From assembly GCA_051881635.1 (NCBI GenBank), contig JBJEQG010000104.1, positions 1-14,370 on the forward strand: a stretch of DNA of 14,370 nucleotides. Direction: 5' to 3'. This document shows positions 6,258-14,330 of this stretch, in pieces. Under the pieces are notes generated by a model. The model worked only from the letters and a program-made list of their open reading frames with translations. It did no database searches and was not told the DNA's origin. Numbering within the stretch: the first letter of the stretch is position 1; every line of letters begins with the position of its first letter. The DNA comes from JBJEQG01 sp051881635 (GTDB lineage: Bacteria; Bacillota; Clostridia; Oscillospirales; Acutalibacteraceae). The position numbers and the translations under genes are program-made.

Positions 6258-8246
6258 ATGGCAGAAAAGAAAAAGAAATCTGAAAAATCGAACAAAAAGA
6301 AAAAATATGACAAAAATTCCAATGTTATTCACCCGTTTTTCATGTTGTTCGGTGTTGCCATGCTGGCTATGGCGTGTGTGACTTTTTGGTGGAATGTTTT
6401 TTTGGCGTTGATGGAGCTGCTCTGTGCGGCATTGGTCATTACCATTGTCATTTTGGCAATATACAATACACGCAGTTACTTGAAGAAAATTACGGAAGAT
6501 ACATTAAAGCATATTTCACCGCAAGGGCGTGAAATGATTGAAAACCTGACAATGCCGGCGGCTGTTCTCGGAGAAAACAATGAAATTTGTATGTTTAACG
6601 AAAAATTTCTCCAAAGAATTGCAACCTCGGATAATCCCATAGGAGATAATATCGCCGCCTATCTTATGAAACAAGATGTCAAAAAACTCTATACGGACGG
6701 TGCTGATGCGATTTGCAACGGCAAATGGTATATTGCGTTTGCGATTAAGGGCGAAAATTCGTCTGTGGTCTATTTTATTGATGACAACACATATAAAGCC
6801 AATTCGGACGAATACCTGTTGAGCCGTCCCGTTATTTCGATTATCGCTTTTGATAACCGTGAGGAAATCGAGAGGGAAAGCAAAGAGGGTAATGCGGGAC
6901 AGATTTCGATTGAGGTTGAAAACACAATCCGCCGTTGGGCAACTTCAACATCAGGATTTTATAAAAAATTGGGCGGCGGGCGTTTCCTTGTAATTATGGA
7001 AGAACGCCACATGAAACATTATATTGACGAAAAGTTTAAAATTCTCGATGAAGTTCGCTCTATCCGTCTGAACGACCGTGTCGGTGCAACAATTTCCATT
7101 GGTATCGGGCGTGGCGGCGAGAGTATGAAAGAGTGCGAACTTTGGGCAAGACAGGCTTTGGAAATGGCTCTTGGGCGTGGCGGCGACCAGGCGGCGATTA
7201 AAAACAATGAAACATACGAATTTTTCGGTGGTACTTCAAAAGGCGTTGAAAAGCGTGATAAAGTGCGGACGAGAATTATTGCAAGTACATTGGCGGGACA
7301 TATCCGCAGCAGCAGTAATGTTTTAATCATGGGACACCGTTTTTCGGATTTGGACAGTGTTGGTTCGTCAATCGGTATGTGGAGTGCCACTTCAAAAAGT
7401 CTGCATAAACCGTCCCATATAGTTATCAATCGGGAACAAAGCCTTGCAAAGTCCTTAATCGCAGCTATGGATACTGTGGACAGCAATATTTTTATTGACG
7501 ATGTTAGTGCGGCGGATTTGATTGATGACAAAACGCTTTTGATTATCGTTGATACCCATTCGCCAAACTTTGTGGAGTATTCCAATATCTATAATGCCTG
7601 TAAGCGTATTGTTGTTATCGACCACCACCGCATGATGGTTAATCATATTGATAACGCTCTGGTATTTTATCATGAACCTTATGCGTCCTCAGCGTCTGAA
7701 ATGGTTGCGGAGTTGGTGCAGTATTTGGGCGAAAACAGCCTGAACCGCTTAGAAAGTGAAGCACTTCTGTCGGGCATTATGCTTGACACAAAGAATTTTG
7801 TTTTGCGTACAGGTGTCCGTACATTTGAGGCGGCAGCGTTCTTAAAGAGCAACGGTGCGGATACGGTTGAGGTTAAGCGTTTGTTTTCCAATTCCATACA
7901 GACTTACAAAAACAAATGCAAGTTGGTCAGCGAGGCGGAAATATTCAACAATTATGCGATTGCCTATACGGAGGAAAATACCCCCGATATTCGCATTACA
8001 TCGGCACAGGCGGCTGATGAACTTTTGGGCATTGATAATGTCAAGGCATCGTTTGTCATGTACAAAACCCAAAATATCATTAACATTTCCGCCCGCTCAT
8101 TAGGTGATGTCAATGTACAGGTTATCATGGAAGAATTAGGCGGCGGCGGTCATTTAACAATGGCAGCTTGTCAAATGCAAGATGTCACTATGGAGGAAGC
8201 CCGTGAACGGCTGTTCTCCATTCTGAACCGCAAAGTCAATCTATAA
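6258..8246 (+). CDS. gdpP: Cyclic-di-AMP phosphodiesterase GdpP (DHH/DHHA1)
   Basis: Membrane-anchored enzyme that hydrolyses c-di-AMP to pApA, setting the level of the messenger that controls potassium, osmolytes and wall homeostasis. Order of parts in 662 residues: Lys-rich N-terminus (1-22); two membrane helices (about 27-46 and 49-69); PAS-like domain (about 90-180); degenerate GGDEF domain (about 190-315) in which the signature is GGGRF (239-243), so no cyclase activity is expected; DHH domain with GHRFSDLDS (359-367), VDTHS (431-435), DHH (455-457) and MLDTKNF (508-514); DHHA1 with GGGGH (628-632). The metal-binding Asp/His set looks intact. The start has an AAGGGGG site 7 bases upstream. 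The gdpP-rplI-dnaB order is conserved in many Bacillota (yybT-rplI-dnaC in B. subtilis). Confidence 0.96.
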   Translation: MAEKKKKSEKSNKKKKYDKNSNVIHPFFMLFGVAMLAMACVTFWWNVFLALMELLCAALVITIVILAIYNTRSYLKKITEDTLKHISPQGREMIENLTMPAAVLGENNEICMFNEKFLQRIATSDNPIGDNIAAYLMKQDVKKLYTDGADAICNGKWYIAFAIKGENSSVVYFIDDNTYKANSDEYLLSRPVISIIAFDNREEIERESKEGNAGQISIEVENTIRRWATSTSGFYKKLGGGRFLVIMEERHMKHYIDEKFKILDEVRSIRLNDRVGATISIGIGRGGESMKECELWARQALEMALGRGGDQAAIKNNETYEFFGGTSKGVEKRDKVRTRIIASTLAGHIRSSSNVLIMGHRFSDLDSVGSSIGMWSATSKSLHKPSHIVINREQSLAKSLIAAMDTVDSNIFIDDVSAADLIDDKTLLIIVDTHSPNFVEYSNIYNACKRIVVIDHHRMMVNHIDNALVFYHEPYASSASEMVAELVQYLGENSLNRLESEALLSGIMLDTKNFVLRTGVRTFEAAAFLKSNGADTVEVKRLFSNSIQTYKNKCKLVSEAEIFNNYAIAYTEENTPDIRITSAQAADELLGIDNVKASFVMYKTQNIINISARSLGDVNVQVIMEELGGGGHLTMAACQMQDVTMEEARERLFSILNRKVNL

Positions 8247-8247
8247 G

Positions 8248-8389
8248 TCGGGGGTTTTACCGAGAGCCTCGGTTGCCCCCCCGAACCCCCACGAGGGGCG
8301 GCTCGCCGCCCTTTGGTGGGGTTTGGGGCAACGCCCCAACAGTCTAAATGCTTAAAAAGGGCAAACGGAGTTTGCCCACAATTTTGTGG
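8248..8389 (+). repeat. Five-hairpin GC-rich structured region between gdpP and rplI
   Basis: The gap 8247-8431 carries five successive inverted repeats. (A) 8248-8284: TCGGGGG with CCCCCGA enclosing ACCGAG-AGC-CTCGGT. (B) 8285-8322: ACCCC-type outer arm with GGGGT, enclosing GGGCGG-CTCG-CCGCCC. (C) 8323-8339: TTGGGGC-AAC-GCCCCAA. (D) 8359-8377: GGGCAAAC-GGA-GTTTGCCC. (E) 8376-8389: CCACAA-TT-TTGTGG, sharing two bases with D. None is followed by a U-tract, so this is not a standard terminator. It contains copy 2 of the GC-rich repeat core. It could be a dispersed REP/MITE-like repeat, an mRNA processing or stability element, or both. The last 40 bases are plain AT-rich sequence with the rplI ribosome binding site. 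Confidence 0.7.
8299..8316. repeat. GC-rich intergenic repeat core, copy 2 (inverted relative to copy 1)
   Basis: Reverse complement reads CCAAAGGGCGGCGAGCCG, identical to 4081-4100 apart from a 2-base AG insertion there. Here it forms the tip and descending arm of hairpin B. Confidence 0.5.
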
Positions 8390-8431
8390 TTATCAAACAA
8401 CTCTATTATTTTAGAAAGGAATGGTTGATTT

Positions 8432-8878
8432 ATGAAAGTTGTACTTTTGGAAGATGTAAAAGGCACAGGAAAAAAGGGAGAGTTGGTTAATGTTTCGGAC
8501 GGATATGCACGAAACTTCCTCTTTCCACGCAATCTGGCAAAAGAAGCCAACGCTCAGGTTATGAACGAATTGAAAAATGCGGAAAGCTCCCGTCAGCATA
8601 AAATTGAGGTTGAAACCGCTCAGGCAAAGGCAACCGCTGAAAGTTTGAAGGACAAAACCCTGAAAATCACTGCCAAAGCAGGACAGGGCGGGCGTTTGTT
8701 CGGCTCTGTGACAAGCAAGGAAATTGCAGCGGAACTGAAACGCCAATTCAGTATTTCCGTTGACAAGAGAAAAATCGTTTTGGATCAGGATATTAAGGCT
8801 TTTGGCAGCTATAACTGTGAGATTAAACTTTATAATGGTGTGACTGCCGCTGTTAAGGTTATGGTAACAGAGGAGTAA
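8432..8878 (+). CDS. rplI: 50S ribosomal protein L9
   Basis: Large-subunit protein that binds 23S rRNA with its N-terminal domain and reaches out on a long helix to a second RNA-binding domain; it affects frame maintenance. The 148 residues match the family. The L9 signature is residues 11-32 (GTGKKGELVNVSDGYARNFLFP), followed by the linker helix rich in Ala/Glu/Lys (about 41-75) and a C-terminal domain with GGRLFGSVT. An AAAGGA site lies 11 bases before the ATG. It follows the hairpin-rich gap and is only 5 bases from dnaB, whose ribosome binding site lies in the last codons of rplI. Confidence 0.97.
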   Translation: MKVVLLEDVKGTGKKGELVNVSDGYARNFLFPRNLAKEANAQVMNELKNAESSRQHKIEVETAQAKATAESLKDKTLKITAKAGQGGRLFGSVTSKEIAAELKRQFSISVDKRKIVLDQDIKAFGSYNCEIKLYNGVTAAVKVMVTEE

Positions 8879-8883
8879 TCGCT

Positions 8884-10251
8884 GTGGCGGAGAAAAAAAC
8901 AACATCGGAATACGATGGATTAAATCTTCCATACAGTGCCGAGGCGGAGCAATCCGTTCTCGGTGCTATTCTCATTGACGCAAATTGTTTGAGTCAGGTT
9001 ATGGAAATTCTGCCAAATGCAGAATATTTCCACCTTTACAACAACAGGGCGATTTATAATGCCATGTTGGATTTGTTTGTTTCAAGCCGTCCCATTGACT
9101 TTATTACCGTTTTGGAACAGCTCAAAAACAACAACACCTTTGACGAGGCAAGCGGTAAAGTCTATCTTATGCAGTTGGTGGATTTAGTGCCGTCAATATC
9201 CCGTGTGGAGGATTATGCCCGTATTGTGCGGGATAAATATTTGGTTCGCAGTTTGATTACGGCATCACGGGATATTATTGACGATGCCATGAATAATTCG
9301 GAAGATGTATCAAAACTGATTGATGCCGCCGAACAACGCATTTTCGATATTCGTGACGGCAAAAAAACACAGGGATTGGAACGGGTTAATTCCGTTATTA
9401 TCAATACTTTTGACCGTCTTGATTTGCTGAACCGTCCCGACAAAGACCAATATAAGGGCATACCGACAGGTATTTCCGCTTTGGATAACACCATTACGGG
9501 ACTGAACCGCTCAGACCTGATTTTGCTTGCAGCCCGTCCCGGCATGGGAAAAACAAGTTTTGCGTTGAATATCGCCCGTCATGCGGCGGTTGTGGCTCAT
9601 AAGCGTGTGGCGTTCTTTTCGTTGGAAATGACCAAGGAACAGTTGGCGTCCCGTCTGCTGTCAACGGAGGGCATGATTGAGGGTACGAAAATGCGTACAG
9701 GTGAACTGTCGGACGAAGATTGGGTGCATTTAGTCGAGGCGGCAGATGTTTTGGGCAAGGCGGAAATTTATCTTGATGAAACACCGGGTATTACAATTCC
9801 CGAAATGAAGGCGAAATTGCGTCGTCTTAAAGGTGTCGATTTGGTGATTATCGACTATTTACAGTTGATGTCCGGCTCACGGCGGATTGAAAATCGTGTT
9901 CAGGAGATTTCCGAAATCACGAGAAATTTAAAAATTATGGCAAAGGAACTTAATGTGCCGTTGCTGACTTTGTCACAGCTTTCCCGTGCGAGTGAACAAA
10001 GAGCCGAACATAAACCGCAGTTGTCCGATTTGCGTGACTCGGGTTCTATCGAACAGGACGCTGATATTGTGCTTTTCCTCTATCGTGACGACTATTACAA
10101 TAACGGCGAGGGAACAGAGGACGGTGCTGACCGTAACAGCGGCGAGTGTATTATCGCAAAAAACCGTCATGGCGAAACAAAATCCGTACCGCTGCATTGG
10201 CAGGGGCAGTTTATGCGGTTTACGGCACAGGAGCTTTTGCGTGAAGAATAA
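8884..10251 (+). CDS. dnaB: Replicative DNA helicase DnaB
   Basis: Hexameric 5'-3' helicase that unwinds DNA ahead of the replisome and recruits primase (called DnaC in B. subtilis). 455 residues, full length. The N-terminal helical domain (about 15-115, starting PYSAEAEQSVLGAIL) is followed by the RecA-like domain with Walker A ARPGMGKTS (217-225), FFSLEM (245-250), Walker B LVIIDYLQL (320-328), the LSQLSR motif (364-369) and RDSGSIEQDADIVLFLYR. No intein interrupts the Walker A or later motifs, which are common intein sites in this family. The start is GTG, with GGAG 8 bases upstream overlapping the rplI stop region, suggesting coupled translation. The last 11 bases overlap tilS. Confidence 0.98.
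   Translation: MAEKKTTSEYDGLNLPYSAEAEQSVLGAILIDANCLSQVMEILPNAEYFHLYNNRAIYNAMLDLFVSSRPIDFITVLEQLKNNNTFDEASGKVYLMQLVDLVPSISRVEDYARIVRDKYLVRSLITASRDIIDDAMNNSEDVSKLIDAAEQRIFDIRDGKKTQGLERVNSVIINTFDRLDLLNRPDKDQYKGIPTGISALDNTITGLNRSDLILLAARPGMGKTSFALNIARHAAVVAHKRVAFFSLEMTKEQLASRLLSTEGMIEGTKMRTGELSDEDWVHLVEAADVLGKAEIYLDETPGITIPEMKAKLRRLKGVDLVIIDYLQLMSGSRRIENRVQEISEITRNLKIMAKELNVPLLTLSQLSRASEQRAEHKPQLSDLRDSGSIEQDADIVLFLYRDDYYNNGEGTEDGADRNSGECIIAKNRHGETKSVPLHWQGQFMRFTAQELLREE
10229..10233 (+). promoter_or_regulatory. Ribosome binding site fixing the GTG start of tilS
   Basis: AGGAG inside the end of dnaB, 7 bases ahead of GTG 10241. It supports a tilS start that overlaps dnaB by 11 bases rather than the much longer open frame that extends upstream into dnaB. 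Confidence 0.8.
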
Positions 10252-11596
10252 AGTTTTACAAACAATCAAAAAATATGATATGCTTGCCGTTGGGGACAGC
10301 GTTGTTGTGGGACTGTCGGGCGGTGCGGATTCATGTGCGTTGCTGTCTTTTTTGTGCAGTGTTCGGGAGGAAATGCACCTCAGCATTTACGCCTGTCATC
10401 TTAACCATTTAATTCGTGGGGAGGAGGCGGAGCGTGACGAACGGTTTGTTCGGGAAGTCTGCGACAAACAGGGCGTACCGCTTTTTGTGCGGCGGTTGCC
10501 GATTGAACAAATGGCAAGGGAACGGAAAATCGGTTCGGAACAATGCGGACGGGAAGAACGCTACCGGTTTTTTGACGAAACCGCACAAAAGTATCATGCA
10601 AGGATTGCAACCGCCCATACCGCCTCAGACAATGCCGAAACGCTTTTGCTCCATTTAATTCGTGGGTGTGGCATACAGGGCTTATGCGGAATACCGCCCG
10701 TAAGAGGAAACATTATCCGACCGCTGATTGAGGTATCACGGGAGGAAATCGAGGAATATTGTTCCGAAAACGGCTTGCCGTATGTGACGGACAGCACGAA
10801 TTTAACACGACAATACACACGCAATCAGGTGCGGTTAGATGTTATGCCAAAACTGAAACAAATCAATCCGTCTGTTTTGGACGCTTTTCAGCGGCTCACC
10901 GCCATTATGCAGGATACCGCCGCACATTTGGACGCTCAGTCGGAACGGCTTTTGCAATCCGCCGCCGTACCGTACGGCTATCGGACGGATATTCTTGCAA
11001 AAGCCGACAATGCGGTTCGTACGGGGGCGATTGAATTGTTTTGCCGCCGTTATGTACCGAACGGACTTGAAATGCGTCATATCGAAAAAATTGACCGCTG
11101 TCTGAAAAACGGCGGTGCGGTTGAACTGAACAGGCGTGTGCGTATTGTTGTGAAACAAGGCATTATGAGAGCCGTAATTTTTGAAAAAACATTACCCGTA
11201 AGGGACGAAAAACCGCTCCAAATCGGCAAAACCGTCATGATAGGATATAAAAATATTACGCTTTTAACTTTGAATATGGAAGAATTTAACAAGCAAAAAA
11301 AAATTAACAAATTATTATTTAATAATGCGTTGGATTATGATAAAATACCTTGTACAAGGGCTTTGAGGACTCGCCGCAGCGGCGATACCTTTGTAACTCC
11401 ATGGGGAGGACAGACAAAAACTCTCAAAAAGCTCATGTGTGAGTTGAAAATTCCAAACGAACAGCGGGATTTAATTCCTGTGTTGGCGGCAGAAAGCCAG
11501 GTCCTGTGGATTGACGGAATCGGTGTTTCAAAACCGTATGGTGTCACAAAAGATACGAAAAATATTCTTGTCATTCAAAGCGAAAATTCTGAATGA
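10241..11596 (+). CDS. tilS: tRNA(Ile)-lysidine synthase
   Basis: Converts C34 of tRNA(Ile2) (anticodon CAU) to lysidine using ATP and lysine, changing both its codon (AUG to AUA) and charging identity; normally essential. The 451-residue product opens with a PP-loop ATPase domain: SGGADS at residues 26-31, then CHLNHLIRGEEAERDERFV, the AHTASDNAETLLLHLIRG motif, and DSTN before RNQVRLDVMP. A linker domain follows, and the C-terminal TilS domain has RRSGDTFVTPWGG and TLKKLMCELKIP. All canonical elements are there. The reading frame stays open back to 9986, but the GTG at 10241 with AGGAG at the right distance, and the start of homology just after it, decide the start. It sits between dnaB and hpt, joining two clusters that are separate in B. 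subtilis. Confidence 0.95.
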   Translation: MKNKVLQTIKKYDMLAVGDSVVVGLSGGADSCALLSFLCSVREEMHLSIYACHLNHLIRGEEAERDERFVREVCDKQGVPLFVRRLPIEQMARERKIGSEQCGREERYRFFDETAQKYHARIATAHTASDNAETLLLHLIRGCGIQGLCGIPPVRGNIIRPLIEVSREEIEEYCSENGLPYVTDSTNLTRQYTRNQVRLDVMPKLKQINPSVLDAFQRLTAIMQDTAAHLDAQSERLLQSAAVPYGYRTDILAKADNAVRTGAIELFCRRYVPNGLEMRHIEKIDRCLKNGGAVELNRRVRIVVKQGIMRAVIFEKTLPVRDEKPLQIGKTVMIGYKNITLLTLNMEEFNKQKKINKLLFNNALDYDKIPCTRALRTRRSGDTFVTPWGGQTKTLKKLMCELKIPNEQRDLIPVLAAESQVLWIDGIGVSKPYGVTKDTKNILVIQSENSE

Positions 11597-11611
11597 GAAA
11601 GAGGAATAAAA

Positions 11612-12163
11612 ATGAAAACTTCAATCGCACAGGTCTTAATTGACGAAAAACAAATTGACAGTATTACAAGAAATATTGCGGCACAAATCAGTAAAGACTA
11701 TAATGGAAAAGATTTGGCGGTGGTTGTATTGCTGAAAGGCAGTTTTATCTTTGCCGCCGATATTTTCCGCCGTTTAACAGTGCCGTGTGCTGTCGATTTT
11801 ATGGTGGTGTCAAGCTATGGCAATCAAACGGTTTCCACAGGAAAATTGAATATCACAAAAGATATTTGTTTGGATATTGCGGACAAAGATGTTTTGGTTA
11901 TTGATGACATTATGGACAGCGGACTGACAATGAGCCGTATATGTGCTTATTTGCAGAAGCGAAATCCGTCATCAATCAAAACCTGTGTTCTTTTGGACAA
12001 ACCCGACCGCCGTACAACGGATATACAACCCGACTATGTGGGAGCGGTTATTCCCGACCGTTTTGTTGTCGGTTACGGTTTGGATTTTGACGAACATTAC
12101 CGCAATCTCCCTTATATAGCTGTTTTGTCTGTTAGTCCTAATACCCAGAATAATTATGATTGA
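11612..12163 (+). CDS. hpt: Hypoxanthine (guanine) phosphoribosyltransferase
   Basis: Purine salvage enzyme that makes IMP (and usually GMP) from the base and PRPP. The 183 residues carry the type I PRTase features: VVLLKGSFIFAADI (38-51), the flexible-loop motif FMVVSSYGNQTVSTG (63-77), the PRPP-binding motif VIDDIMDSGLTM (96-107) and FVVGYGLDFDEHYRNLPYI near the C-terminus. The first acidic residue of the PRPP motif is Asp rather than the more common Glu of EDIIDTG, a conservative change. The ATG has AGAGGA 6 bases upstream. tilS-hpt-ftsH is a classic Gram-positive order; the gaps here are 15 and 23 bases. In B. subtilis and Listeria, TilS and HprT are reported to interact with each other to regulate ftsH, so the grouping may be functional here too (inference). 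Confidence 0.95.
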   Translation: MKTSIAQVLIDEKQIDSITRNIAAQISKDYNGKDLAVVVLLKGSFIFAADIFRRLTVPCAVDFMVVSSYGNQTVSTGKLNITKDICLDIADKDVLVIDDIMDSGLTMSRICAYLQKRNPSSIKTCVLLDKPDRRTTDIQPDYVGAVIPDRFVVGYGLDFDEHYRNLPYIAVLSVSPNTQNNYD

Positions 12164-12170
12164 ACAAAAA

Positions 12171-12176
12171 AAGGAG
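12171..12176 (+). promoter_or_regulatory. Ribosome binding site fixing the TTG start of ftsH
   Basis: AAGGAG lies 10 bases before TTG 12187. It would be inside the coding sequence if translation began at the upstream in-frame TTG at 12160, which overlaps the hpt stop and has no ribosome binding site of its own. Confidence 0.75.
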
Positions 12177-12186
12177 TGAACGAAAT

Positions 12187-14211
12187 TTGAACAACAAAAA
12201 GTCTATTCGCAATTTGCTGATTTATCTCGGCATACCGATTGTTCTGATTATTATTATTGCATTGGTGTACAGTTCCCGCCCACAGGAAACATATAATACC
12301 TCTACAATCGTTAATCTGTTCAAAAATCAGCAGGTTACGGAGTACACCCTTGATTTCGGTACGGGTGCGATGAAAATCACATATCAGGATAAAAACGGTA
12401 AATCACAAACCCTGAATTATACGGCGGCGAGCATTGGCACAATTTTGGACGCTATCAATCCGTATGTTAAGGAATACGATGAGGCTCACCCTGACAGCCC
12501 AATGGTTTATAACCATATTCAGGCAACCGATAACAGTTGGCTGTATAACCTTTTGCCGAATATAATTCTGATTGTGCTTTTGGGCGTTGTATGGTTCTAC
12601 TTTATGCGAAAGCTTTCCAGCGGTGTCGGCGGTGACGGCAAAATGGGCTTTGGCAAAGCGAAAATTAAGAATTTAAGCGATGAAAAGCGAAAGACCACTT
12701 TTGAAGATGTTGCCGGTGCTGACGAAGAAAAAGGCGAACTTCAAGAAATCGTTGAATTTCTGAAAAACCCGAAAAAGTATAACGAATTGGGTGCGAGAAT
12801 ACCGAAAGGCGTATTGCTTGTCGGCCCTCCCGGAACAGGTAAAACACTTTTGGCAAGAGCCGTTGCCGGTGAAGCCGGTGTGCCGTTCTTCTCGATTTCA
12901 GGTTCTGACTTTGTTGAGATGTTTGTCGGTGTCGGTGCGTCCCGTGTGCGTGACCTTTTCGAGCAGGCAAAGAAAAATTCCCCATGTATTATTTTCATTG
13001 ATGAGATTGACGCCGTTGGTCGCCAGAGAGGTGCCGGTCTTGGTGGCGGTCATGATGAGCGTGAACAGACCTTGAACCAATTATTGGTTGAAATGGACGG
13101 TTTCGGTGCAAACGAAGGTATCATTATGATTGCGGCAACAAACCGCCCCGATATTCTTGACCCCGCTTTAATGCGTCCGGGGCGTTTTGACCGTCAGGTT
13201 ATTGTCGGTCGTCCCGATATTAAAGGGCGTGAAGATATTTTGAAAGTTCATGCCAAAGGCAAACCGCTTGCTCCCGATGTTGAATTGAGTACAATCGCAA
13301 AATCCACTGCGGGATTTACGGGTGCGGACCTTGAAAACCTTTTGAATGAGGCGGCATTGTTGGCGGCAAGAAAGAACCACAAAGCCATTACCATGGCAGA
13401 GGTTGAGGAGGCAACAATCAAGGTTGTTGTCGGTACGGAGAAAAAGTCCCGTGTTATGAGCGAAAAGGAAAAGAAACTGACTGCATACCATGAGGCCGGT
13501 CATGCTATCGTGACCTATTACTGCGAAACACAAGACCCCGTACATCAGATTTCCATTATTCCGAGAGGTATGGCAGGCGGATTTACCATGTCCTTGCCGT
13601 CCGAGGACCGTTCTTATCGTTCCAAAGCCGAGATGAAAGAAGAAATTGTCGTGCTTTTGGGTGGACGAGTAGCCGAGGCTGTTATATTGGGCGATATTTC
13701 AACAGGTGCGTCCAACGATATTGAGAGAGCAACAAAGATTGCCTTTGCAATGGTTACACAATACGGTATGAGCGATACATTAGGACCGATTCAATACGGT
13801 TCAAATGACGGTGAAGTTTTCCTGGGCAAAGAATTCGGACACAGCAAGACTTATTCGGAGGAAACCGCTTCCAAAATTGACGCTGAGGTTAAGTCGTTGA
13901 TTACGGAGGGCTATAACAAAACCGAGTCTTTGTTGCGTGAGCATATCGACCAACTTCATAAGGTTGCACAATTCCTTTATCTGAACGAAAAGATGTCAGG
14001 AGAGGAATTTGCCGATGTCATGGTTGGTAAGCCCGTAATTTCCAAAACAGCCGAGTCAGCTCATGAGGAAAAGTCCGAAGAAAAGACCGTTGAGGAAAAT
14101 TCTGAAAAGCCGTCTGAGGATAAATCCGAAGAAAAGGAAAATTCTGAGGAAAAATCCGAGAACAGCACAAAGTCGGATAAAAAGCATAAAAAAGATAAAA
14201 CCGAAGAATAA
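12187..14211 (+). CDS. ftsH: ATP-dependent zinc metalloprotease FtsH
   Basis: Membrane-bound hexameric AAA+ protease that degrades misassembled membrane proteins and short-lived regulators. From the TTG start the product is 674 residues: TM1 about 9-27; extracytoplasmic domain about 30-118; TM2 about 120-140; AAA+ module with Walker A GPPGTGKT (213-220), the FVGVGASRVR pore region (246-255), Walker B IIFIDEID (268-275) and ATNRPDILDPALMRPGRFDR; and the zinc protease domain with HEAGH (435-439) and third ligand Asp511 in STGASNDIERAT. All catalytic residues are present. Residues from about 620 on form a highly charged Glu/Lys/Ser tail with repeated SEEK units; FtsH C-termini are variable and this one is probably disordered. 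Last gene of the cluster, followed 13 bases later by a strong terminator. Confidence 0.97.
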   Translation: MNNKKSIRNLLIYLGIPIVLIIIIALVYSSRPQETYNTSTIVNLFKNQQVTEYTLDFGTGAMKITYQDKNGKSQTLNYTAASIGTILDAINPYVKEYDEAHPDSPMVYNHIQATDNSWLYNLLPNIILIVLLGVVWFYFMRKLSSGVGGDGKMGFGKAKIKNLSDEKRKTTFEDVAGADEEKGELQEIVEFLKNPKKYNELGARIPKGVLLVGPPGTGKTLLARAVAGEAGVPFFSISGSDFVEMFVGVGASRVRDLFEQAKKNSPCIIFIDEIDAVGRQRGAGLGGGHDEREQTLNQLLVEMDGFGANEGIIMIAATNRPDILDPALMRPGRFDRQVIVGRPDIKGREDILKVHAKGKPLAPDVELSTIAKSTAGFTGADLENLLNEAALLAARKNHKAITMAEVEEATIKVVVGTEKKSRVMSEKEKKLTAYHEAGHAIVTYYCETQDPVHQISIIPRGMAGGFTMSLPSEDRSYRSKAEMKEEIVVLLGGRVAEAVILGDISTGASNDIERATKIAFAMVTQYGMSDTLGPIQYGSNDGEVFLGKEFGHSKTYSEETASKIDAEVKSLITEGYNKTESLLREHIDQLHKVAQFLYLNEKMSGEEFADVMVGKPVISKTAESAHEEKSEEKTVEENSEKPSEDKSEEKENSEEKSENSTKSDKKHKKDKTEE

Positions 14212-14224
14212 TAACATTCAGGTA

Positions 14225-14260
14225 AAAAGGAGTGCAGAACTGATATGCACTCCTTTTATT
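14225..14260 (+). terminator. Intrinsic terminator after ftsH
   Basis: Perfect 12-bp stem (AAAAGGAGTGCA at 14225-14236 and TGCACTCCTTTT at 14246-14257) with a 9-base loop. The A and T tracts on both sides would also let it work in reverse. It ends the rnj-ftsH unit. Confidence 0.9.
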
Positions 14261-14301
14261 ATGCGTGAGATTATCAAACAAAAAATAAACACGACAGACT
14301 A

Positions 14302-14330
14302 TTGTCATGTTTAATGAATTATACTATAAT
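14302..14330 (+). promoter_or_regulatory. Near-consensus promoter for a transcript leaving the window
   Basis: TTGTCA (14302-14307), 17 bases, TATAAT (14325-14330): one mismatch to the full sigma-A consensus. The start would be near 14337, leaving about 34 leader bases in the window and no start codon with a ribosome binding site. The gene it drives is to the right of 14370. Confidence 0.75.

Noticed and set aside
6451..7230. Active diguanylate cyclase (GGDEF) domain in the DHH protein
   Set aside because: The signature is degenerate (GGGRF), as is typical of GdpP, so only the c-di-AMP phosphodiesterase role is supported.
8323..8377. Hairpins C and D as intrinsic terminators after gdpP
   Set aside because: Neither stem is followed by a run of T residues, so classic termination is unlikely.
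9213..9784. Long minus-strand open frames opposite dnaB, gdpP and rnj
   Set aside because: They lack ribosome binding sites and recognisable domains, and lie opposite well-conserved genes whose codon pattern explains them.
9986..10240. Extended open frame making TilS 536 residues
   Set aside because: The extra 85 codons lie in another frame of dnaB, and AGGAG-N7-GTG at 10241 gives a standard TilS N-terminus.
12160..12186. Earlier TTG start for ftsH overlapping the hpt stop
   Set aside because: No ribosome binding site precedes it, and the clear AAGGAG lies inside this stretch, fitting TTG 12187.
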